From the NCBI RefSeq assembly GCF_001269905.1, contig NZ_LHVK01000015.1, forward strand, positions 303,524 to 367,523: a stretch of DNA of 64,000 bases, in the 5' to 3' direction. A program made the translations under genes and the position numbers. Positions 58,460 through 64,000 of the stretch are shown in pieces (position 1 is the stretch's first letter; every line of letters starts with the position of its first letter). This stretch comes from Pseudomonas corrugata. Its GTDB lineage: Bacteria > Pseudomonadota > Gammaproteobacteria > Pseudomonadales > Pseudomonadaceae. Below the pieces are notes generated by a model, which worked only from the letters and a program-made list of their open reading frames with translations, had not been told where the DNA came from and ran no database searches.

Positions 58460-59599
58460 TTATTCTGGATCGCGGCGCAGATCCGGCGGGATCGGCAAAT
58501 CCTTGAGTGGATCGGGGCGCTTGCCCTTGCCGGCGCGGTGCTGGCGGATCTGGTAGACATAGGCCAGCACCTGGGCCACCGCCAGGTACAGCCCGCCAGG
58601 AATTTCCTGGTCGAGCTCGGTGGAGTAATAGATCGACCGCGCCAGGGCCGGCGACTCCAGCAGCATCACTTCATTGGCCACGGCGATCTCACGGATCTTC
58701 AGCGCCAGGAAATCGCTGCCCTTGGCCAGCAACACCGGCGCGTTGCCTTTTTCCGGGTCGTACTTGAGCGCCACGGCATAGTGGGTCGGGTTGGTGATGA
58801 CCACGTCGGCAGTCGGGATCGCCGACATCATCCGTCGCTGGGACACCTCATGTTGCAACTGGCGAATCCGCTGCTTGACCTCTGGCTTGCCCTCTTGCTC
58901 CTTGTACTCGTCGCGGACCTCCTGCTTGGTCATCATCAGTTTCTGCTTGCTCTGATACAGCTGGATCGGCACGTCGATGGCTGCGATCAGAATCAGGCCG
59001 CAAGCCATCCACAAGGTGCTCCAGCCCACCAATTGCACGCTGTGGATGATGGCCTGTTCCAACGGCTCATGGGCGATGCGCAGCAGGTCGTCGATGTCCG
59101 ACTGCAACACGGTCAACGCCACGAACAGGATCAACAGGAATTTCCCAAAGGCCTTGAGGAGTTCCATCAGGGCCGAAGTGGAGAACATGCGCTTGAGGCC
59201 CGACAGTGGATTCATCCGACTGAACTTGGGGGCCAGACTACCGGCGGCGAACAGCCACCCCCCGAGTGAAATCGGGCCGATGAAAGCGGCCAGGAGCAAG
59301 AAAATCAGGATCGGTTGCACCGCCACAATCGCGATTTTTCCCGAGTGCAACAAGTACTGCGCCATGGCCCCCGGACTGAGCAGTACTTCGCGCGGCAGGG
59401 AGAAATTCAGACGCATGATTTCCAGCAGGTCCAGGGCCAATCCCCCGCCATAGATCAGCAGTCCTCCAGCGCCGGCCAGCATCACGACAAGGGTATTGAG
59501 CTCCTTGGAGCGCGCAATCTCGCCTTTCTCCCGGGACTCGCGCTTGCGCTTGTCCGTGGGATCTTCTGTCTTGTCCTGGCCACTCTCGCTTTCGGCCAT
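58460..59599 (-). CDS. flhB: Flagellar type III export switch protein FlhB
   Basis: 379 aa. Charged N terminus (ESGQDKTEDPTDKRKRESRE), four membrane helices, and a C-terminal cytoplasmic domain with the autocleavage motif NPTH at about residue 270 (VVITNPTHYAVALKYDP). It switches export from rod/hook to filament substrates. The separate FlhX-like protein at 43.3 kb copies its last part. 3 bp after fliR. Confidence 0.95.
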   Translation of the reverse strand: MAESESGQDKTEDPTDKRKRESREKGEIARSKELNTLVVMLAGAGGLLIYGGGLALDLLEIMRLNFSLPREVLLSPGAMAQYLLHSGKIAIVAVQPILIFLLLAAFIGPISLGGWLFAAGSLAPKFSRMNPLSGLKRMFSTSALMELLKAFGKFLLILFVALTVLQSDIDDLLRIAHEPLEQAIIHSVQLVGWSTLWMACGLILIAAIDVPIQLYQSKQKLMMTKQEVRDEYKEQEGKPEVKQRIRQLQHEVSQRRMMSAIPTADVVITNPTHYAVALKYDPEKGNAPVLLAKGSDFLALKIREIAVANEVMLLESPALARSIYYSTELDQEIPGGLYLAVAQVLAYVYQIRQHRAGKGKRPDPLKDLPIPPDLRRDPE

Positions 59600-59602
59600 G
59601 GT

Positions 59603-60385
59603 TCAGCGTGCCTGTGCCATTTCGCGTAGCAGCAGCAGGGCCTGGGTGGCCAGGGGCTGATACTGATTGAGAATGTCCCCCAGAGTGACCCAGAAGATCA
59701 CCATGCCCAGCACCAGGGTCAGCGGAAACCCGATGGAAAAAATATTCAACTGTGGCGCCGCCCGGGTCATCACCCCAAATGCGATGTTGACCACCAGCAA
59801 AGCCGTGATCGCGGGTAGTACCAATACCATCGCAGCCCCCAGGACCCAGCCGAGCTTGCCGGCGACCTCCCAGAAATGGTTGACCAGCAGCGCGCTGCCC
59901 ACCGGCATCGTAGTGAAACTCTCGGTCAGCACCTCGAACACCACCAGGTGCCCGTTCATGGCGAGAAACAGCAGCGTCACCAGCATCGTCAGGAATTGAC
60001 CGATCACCGCCGTGTTCACGCCGTTCGTGGGGTCGACCATGGACGCGAAAGCCATGCCCATCTGAATCGAAATGATTTGCCCGGCCACCACGAACGCCTG
60101 GAAGAACAGTTGCAGCGAAAACCCCATCAGGGTCCCGATGAGGATCTGTTCGGCCACCAGCATCAGCGCACTGAGGTCCAGGGCATGAACCGGCGGCATC
60201 GGTGGCAAACCGGGCGCGATGACCACCGTGATCGCCAGGGCGAAATACAGGCGCACGCGTCTCGGCACCAGGGTCGTACCGAAGACTGGCATGCTCATCA
60301 ACACGGCAGTAACGCGAAACAGCGGCAAGACGAAAGCCGCTACCCAGGAGCCGATCTGGGTGTCCGTCAGCGCGAGCATCGACAT
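59603..60385 (-). CDS. fliR: Flagellar export protein FliR
   Basis: 260 aa inner-membrane export-gate component with about six hydrophobic stretches (LFRVTAVLMSMPVFGTTLVP, ILIGTLMGFSLQLFFQAFVV). Forms the FliPQR helical gate. Two possible Met starts two codons apart. 4 bp after fliQ. Confidence 0.94.
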   Translation of the reverse strand: MSMLALTDTQIGSWVAAFVLPLFRVTAVLMSMPVFGTTLVPRRVRLYFALAITVVIAPGLPPMPPVHALDLSALMLVAEQILIGTLMGFSLQLFFQAFVVAGQIISIQMGMAFASMVDPTNGVNTAVIGQFLTMLVTLLFLAMNGHLVVFEVLTESFTTMPVGSALLVNHFWEVAGKLGWVLGAAMVLVLPAITALLVVNIAFGVMTRAAPQLNIFSIGFPLTLVLGMVIFWVTLGDILNQYQPLATQALLLLREMAQAR

Positions 60386-60389
60386 CGGG

Positions 60390-60659
60390 TCAGCCGATCA
60401 ACTGCGGAATACTGCCGTACAACCGCAGGATGTATTCCATGAAGGTTTGCACCAGCCAAGGCCCGGAGACAATCAGCGTCACCAGCATGACCAGCAGGCG
60501 TGGCAGGAAGCTCAGGGTCTGTTCGTTGATCTGGGTCGCGGCCTGGAACATCGCAACCAGCAGACCCACCAACAGACTGGGAATAACCAGGATGGCGACC
60601 ATCATGGTCGTCAACCAGAGCGCTTCGCGGAACAGGTCTACCGCTACTTCAGGAGTCAT
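60390..60659 (-). CDS. fliQ: Flagellar export protein FliQ
   Basis: 89 aa with two membrane helices (LWLTTMMVAILVIPSLLVGL and LLVMLVTLIVSGPWLVQTFM) and the linking FQAATQINEQTLSFLP loop, the family signature. Part of the FliPQR gate. Confidence 0.95.
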   Translation of the reverse strand: MTPEVAVDLFREALWLTTMMVAILVIPSLLVGLLVAMFQAATQINEQTLSFLPRLLVMLVTLIVSGPWLVQTFMEYILRLYGSIPQLIG

Positions 60660-60680
60660 ATCGCCCTACCTGCAAATGGT

Positions 60681-61430
60681 CTAAACACCGCCGAAGCTGC
60701 CAGCCAGGGTGCCGATGATCAAGGCCCAGCCATCCACCAGCACGAACAGCATGATCTTGAACGGCAGGGAAATGATCAGCGGCGACAGCATCATCATCCC
60801 CATCGCCATCAGTACGCTGGCGACTACCAGGTCGATGATCAGGAACGGGATGAAAATCATGAAACCAATCTGGAACGCGGTCTTCAGTTCGGACGTGACG
60901 AACGCGGGCACCAGGATGGTCAGAGGTGCCTGATCGGGACTGGCGATGTCGGTACGCTTGGACAAGCGCATGAACAGCTCCAGGTCACTGCTGCGGGTCT
61001 GGGCCAGCATGAAATCCTTGATCGGCACTTCAGCCTTGGCCACCGCATCCTGGGCAGTGATCTTTTCCGCCAGGTAAGGTTGCAGCGCATCCTGGTTCAC
61101 CCGGTCGAACACCGGGGCCATGATGAACATGGTCAGGAACAGCGCCATGCCGGTGAGGATCTGATTCGACGGCGTCTGCTGCAACCCCAGGGCCTGGCGC
61201 AGAATCGAAAAGACAATGATGATCCGGGTGAAACTGGTCATCAGCATGACAAACGCGGGGATGAAACTCAGCGCGGTCATGATCAGCAGGATCTGCAGGC
61301 TGACCGAGTATTCCTGGGCCCCCTGGGCGTTGGTGCCGAGGGTAATTGCCGGGATCGACAATGGATCGGCGGCGAACGCCAGCGGCGCGGCCAGCATCAA
61401 GGCCAGCGCCAACAGAATGCGCAACGGCAT
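60681..61430 (-). CDS. fliP: Flagellar export protein FliP
   Basis: 249 aa. Cleavable signal (LALALMLAAPLAFAADPLS), then four membrane helices. Signature blocks are MTSFTRIIIVFSILRQALGL and PFLIIDLVVASVLMAMGMMM. Pentamer core of the export gate. Its ATG shares one base with the fliO stop. Confidence 0.95.
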   Translation of the reverse strand: MPLRILLALALMLAAPLAFAADPLSIPAITLGTNAQGAQEYSVSLQILLIMTALSFIPAFVMLMTSFTRIIIVFSILRQALGLQQTPSNQILTGMALFLTMFIMAPVFDRVNQDALQPYLAEKITAQDAVAKAEVPIKDFMLAQTRSSDLELFMRLSKRTDIASPDQAPLTILVPAFVTSELKTAFQIGFMIFIPFLIIDLVVASVLMAMGMMMLSPLIISLPFKIMLFVLVDGWALIIGTLAGSFGGV

Positions 61431-61867
61431 TACTTCTTATCCTTCTGGTCTTTACCCAGCAATTCCATGAGGCGCTGGGCAAATTCGGGGGTGGCCTGGT
61501 CGGTGGCGGGCACCTGCACCGGCTCCTTGAGGACATGCAACGCAGTGATGGTACCCGGACTGAGGCCCAGCAGGATCTGCTCGTTGCCGACCTGCACCAG
61601 CACCAACCGGTCCCGCGGGCCGAGCGCCCGCGAACCGACGATATCGATGACCTGCCCTTTGCCGGTCGGCCCCGCCTGCTGTACGCGCCGCAACAGCCAG
61701 GCCAGCAAGAAGATCACCCCCAGCACCAGCAACAGGCCGAGCACCAGTTGCGTGAGCTGTCCGGCCATGCCGCTGCCGGCCGTCGACGCCGTGGTCGCGG
61801 TACTCGCAGGTTCGGCCGCCAGAACGCTGAATGGCAGCATCAAGGCGATAGCGAAAAGACCTTTCAC
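61430..61867 (-). CDS. fliO: Flagellar protein FliO
   Basis: 145 aa. N-terminal signal-like segment (FAIALMLPFSVLAAEP), one membrane helix (QLVLGLLLVLGVIFLLAWLL) and a small C-terminal domain (GKGQVIDIVGSRALGPRDRLVLVQ shortened) typical of FliO. It helps FliP assembly. Directly abuts fliN. Confidence 0.92.
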   Translation of the reverse strand: MKGLFAIALMLPFSVLAAEPASTATTASTAGSGMAGQLTQLVLGLLLVLGVIFLLAWLLRRVQQAGPTGKGQVIDIVGSRALGPRDRLVLVQVGNEQILLGLSPGTITALHVLKEPVQVPATDQATPEFAQRLMELLGKDQKDKK

Positions 61868-62329
61868 TCAGCGCAGCTTCTTGATGCGTTCGCTCGGGCT
61901 GATCACGTCCGTCAGGCGAATGCCGAACTTCTCGTTGACCACCACCACTTCGCCATGGGCAATCAGGGTGCCGTTGACCAGCACGTCCAGCGGCTCACCC
62001 GCCAGGCGATCCAGCTCAATCACCGAGCCCTGGTTGAGTTGCAGCAGGTTGCGGATGTTGATGTCGGTGCTGCCTACTTCCATGGAGATCGACACAGGGA
62101 TATCCAGAATCACGTCCAGATTCGGCCCGTCCAGCGTCACCTGCTCGTTGCTTTTCGGCACGCTGCCGAACTCTTCCATCTGCAGGCGATTGGACGCTTG
62201 GGCACCCGTGTCGGCGGCCAGCAAGGCGTCAATGTCGGCCTGTCCGGTTTCACCGGCTTCTTCCAGGGCAGCAGCCCACTCATCAGCCAGCGACTGGTCG
62301 TCCTGGTTGTTCATATCATCAGCCATCAT
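61868..62329 (-). CDS. fliN: Flagellar motor switch protein FliN
   Basis: 153 aa. C-terminal SpoA/SURF domain (ISMEVGSTDINIRNLLQLNQ, VIELDRLAGEPLDVLVNG, RLTDVISPSERI) forms the C-ring base. The 70-residue N-terminal extension is acidic and holds GQADIDALLAAD (30-40), a copy of the FliM-type CheY-binding peptide. GAGGACAA precedes the first ATG. Confidence 0.95.
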   Translation of the reverse strand: MMADDMNNQDDQSLADEWAAALEEAGETGQADIDALLAADTGAQASNRLQMEEFGSVPKSNEQVTLDGPNLDVILDIPVSISMEVGSTDINIRNLLQLNQGSVIELDRLAGEPLDVLVNGTLIAHGEVVVVNEKFGIRLTDVISPSERIKKLR

Positions 62330-62397
62330 TTGTCCTCGGCGGGCAAAAATCAGTTAAAAACGTAAATTCAGCTACAAATCAAAGCGTTCGACATTAC

Positions 62398-63366
62398 TCA
62401 GCGGCGTTCGATCGGCTCGATCACCTGCAACGCCAGGTTGCCTTTGTGAGAGCCCATCTTGACCTTGAAGGCCGGCACGCCGTTCGCACGCATGATCATG
62501 TCTTCCGGCATTTCGACAGGAATGATGTCTCCCGGCTGCATGTGCAGGATGTCCCGCAGCCGCAACTGACGCCGGGCAACCGTCGCGCCGATCGGCACGT
62601 CGACATCCAGCACGTCCTGGCGCAGGGCGTTGATCCAGCGCTCGTCCTGATCGTCGAGGTCGGACTGGAAACCGGCGTCGAGCATTTCGCGCACCGGCTC
62701 GATCATGGAGTACGGCATGGTCACATGCAGGTCCCCGCCGCCACCGTCGAGCTCGATATGGAAGGTCGATACCACGATCGCCTCGCTCGGACCGACGATG
62801 TTGGCCATGGCCGGGTTCACTTCCGAGTTGATGTACTCGAAGTTCACTTCCATGATCGCCTGCCAGGCTTCCTTCAGGTCCACGAAGGCCTGCTCCAGCA
62901 CCATGCGCACCACCCGCAACTCAGTCGGGGTGAACTCACGGCCCTCGATCTTGGCATGACGACCGTCACCGCCGAAGAAGTTGTCCACCAGCTTGAATAC
63001 CAGCTTGGCGTCGAGGATGAACAGCGCGGTGCCGCGCAAGGGCTTGATCTTCACCAGATTGAGGCTGGTGGGCACGTAGAGCGAGTGTACATACTCCCCG
63101 AACTTCATCACTTGCACGCCACCGACCGCCACATCGGCCGAGCGACGCAGCATGTTGAACATGCTGATGCGGGTATAGCGGGCGAAACGTTCGTTGATCA
63201 TTTCCAGGGTCGGCATGCGTCCGCGAACGATGCGATCCTGGCTGGTCAGGTCGTAGCTTTTGACGCTGCCCGGTTCAGCAGCGTTTTCGGTCTGCACCAG
63301 GCCGTCGTCGACACCATGCAACAACGCGTCGATTTCGTCCTGGGACAACAGGTCCTGCACGGCCAT
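62398..63366 (-). CDS. fliM: Flagellar motor switch protein FliM
   Basis: 322 aa. N-terminal CheY-P-binding peptide LLSQDEIDALLHGV (residues 6-19), middle CheC-like domain (RISMFNMLRRSADVAVGGVQ) and C-terminal SpoA domain (LRDILHMQPGDIIPVEMPED). Part of the C-ring that sets rotation direction. 9 bp after fliL. Confidence 0.96.
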   Translation of the reverse strand: MAVQDLLSQDEIDALLHGVDDGLVQTENAAEPGSVKSYDLTSQDRIVRGRMPTLEMINERFARYTRISMFNMLRRSADVAVGGVQVMKFGEYVHSLYVPTSLNLVKIKPLRGTALFILDAKLVFKLVDNFFGGDGRHAKIEGREFTPTELRVVRMVLEQAFVDLKEAWQAIMEVNFEYINSEVNPAMANIVGPSEAIVVSTFHIELDGGGGDLHVTMPYSMIEPVREMLDAGFQSDLDDQDERWINALRQDVLDVDVPIGATVARRQLRLRDILHMQPGDIIPVEMPEDMIMRANGVPAFKVKMGSHKGNLALQVIEPIERR

Positions 63367-63375
63367 GGCGGGTTC

Positions 63376-63879
63376 CTACTGCAATACGAAGTTAGTGAAA
63401 AGCAACTGTTCGATCACCACTTTGCCGAGCTCTTTCTGAGCCACTTCCTGCACGCTGGCCGTGGCTTTCTGACGGAGCATTTCCTGGCCGACGGGGGTAG
63501 CGAGGGTGTCGAAATTCTGTCCGGAGAACAGCATCACCAGGTTGTTGCGGATCAGCGGCATGTGCACCCGCAGCGCTTCCAGGTCAGCCTGGTTGCGGCC
63601 CAGCAATGTGATGCTGACCTGCATGTACCGTTGACGGCCATTCTGGGTGTAGTTGGTGACAAATGCAGGTGCCATGGGCTCGAAAATCGCCGGCTGCTTG
63701 CCCACCGGTGCGGCTTCCACCACAGCCGCCGCCTTGCTTTGAGCGTTGTGCATGAAATACCAGGTTGCCCCCACGGACACACCGATCGCCAGGAGCAAAC
63801 CCACCACGATCAGGATGATCATCTTGAGTTTGCCTTTGGTTGCAGGGTCTTTTACAGCTGCTGCTTCGCTCTTCGCCAT
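63376..63879 (-). CDS. fliL: Flagellar basal body-associated protein FliL
   Basis: 167 aa. One membrane helix (KMIILIVVGLLLAIGVSVGA) and a periplasmic stomatin-like domain (RQRYMQVSITLLGRNQADLE, LIRNNLVMLFSGQNFDTL). It rings the stators and supports torque under load. First gene of fliLMNOPQR-flhB in this window; fliK is expected beyond the right edge. Confidence 0.95.
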   Translation of the reverse strand: MAKSEAAAVKDPATKGKLKMIILIVVGLLLAIGVSVGATWYFMHNAQSKAAAVVEAAPVGKQPAIFEPMAPAFVTNYTQNGRQRYMQVSITLLGRNQADLEALRVHMPLIRNNLVMLFSGQNFDTLATPVGQEMLRQKATASVQEVAQKELGKVVIEQLLFTNFVLQ

Positions 63880-63930
63880 GCCAATAATCCGTCACTAATC
63901 GGGGGGTTTACGGTTGCATGGCAAGGCAGG

Positions 63931-63946
63931 AGCAAGTGTTATGCCA
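63931..63946 (-). promoter_or_regulatory. Candidate sigma-54 promoter of the fliL operon
   Basis: On the minus strand TGGCATAACACTTGCT fits TGGCAYR-N4-TTGCT with GG and GC at exact RpoN spacing, 50 bp before the fliL start. The fliL promoter of P. aeruginosa is FleQ/RpoN dependent, in line with this. Confidence 0.7.
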
Positions 63947-63973
63947 GAAGCAATTTGCGCCACCCTAAAACAA

Positions 63974-64000
63974 CTGTGGGAGCGGGCTTGCTCGCGAAGG
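63974..64000. repeat. Family A repeat arm, cut by the window edge
   Basis: CTGTGGGAGCGGGCTTGCTC, followed by GCGAAGG, is one arm of a family A pair. Its partner would lie outside. The core variant GGGCTTGC matches the copy at 16.2 kb. Confidence 0.8.

Overview
The window is a 64 kb stretch of chromosome from a fluorescent pseudomonad, most likely of the Pseudomonas fluorescens group. Three things suggest this. The neighbourhoods match blocks known from Pseudomonas: mtnA/MTA deaminase/ubiG/mupP; trhO/DsbA-like/ABC/rbdA; asnO/ngg/M42 peptidase; ccm; and the fliL-to-cheW flagellar and chemotaxis cluster. Base and codon use is uniformly high in G+C. The intergenic gaps carry many short palindromic repeats of the REP/REPIN kind typical of this group. 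I see no prophage, plasmid, insertion sequence with a transposase, CRISPR array, rRNA or tRNA.

Layout. Positions 0.1-6.4 kb hold methylthioadenosine salvage (mtnA divergent from an MTA/SAH deaminase), ubiquinone O-methylation (ubiG), cell-wall recycling (mupP), a YciK-like SDR and a soluble diguanylate cyclase preceded by a sigma-54-like promoter. Positions 6.6-14.6 kb, minus strand, hold DUF2059, bolA, trhO, a DsbA-like protein, an ABC exporter, the membrane GGDEF-EAL protein RbdA and a TenA/PqqC-like protein. Positions 14.8-23 kb hold fumC, an EamA transporter, a DUF6316 protein, a thiolase, the polyphosphate:AMP phosphotransferase pap and mnmC.

Positions 23.1-28.6 kb hold the osmoprotectant dipeptide (NAGGN) operon asnO-ngg-M42 peptidase, then yheU convergent with a csrA paralogue. 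Positions 28.7-34.6 kb hold ynfA, an SDR, a tiny DUF3309 membrane protein, a large LTA-synthase-family sulfatase, speE and a small lipoprotein. Positions 34.6-41.6 kb hold the complete cytochrome c maturation operon ccmABCDEFGHI on the minus strand. Positions 41.8-43.7 kb hold a divergent pair, a FliK-domain protein plus a free-standing FlhB C-terminal domain. Positions 43.8-63.9 kb hold the flagellar/chemotaxis cluster on the minus strand: fliLMNOPQR-flhB, flhA-flhF-fleN-fliA, cheY-cheZ-cheA-cheB-motC-motD-parC-parP-cheW-DUF2802. Sigma-54-like promoters sit before fliL and flhA.

The pieces cooperate as surface-behaviour and housekeeping functions: type III flagellar export, polar placement (FlhF/FleN, ParC/ParP), second stator (MotCD), chemotaxis, c-di-GMP turnover (two enzymes) and CsrA-type control. 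The most interesting signals are: four tandem FliM/CheZ-like peptides in the CheA linker; the split FliK/FlhB-like pair; a 142-bp MITE-like element with long inverted ends; a sigma-54 signature before a diguanylate cyclase gene; and repeat families that touch gene ends, including a repeat arm that supplies the bolA stop codon. All function calls come from reading the sequence and from knowledge of the families; no searches were run.
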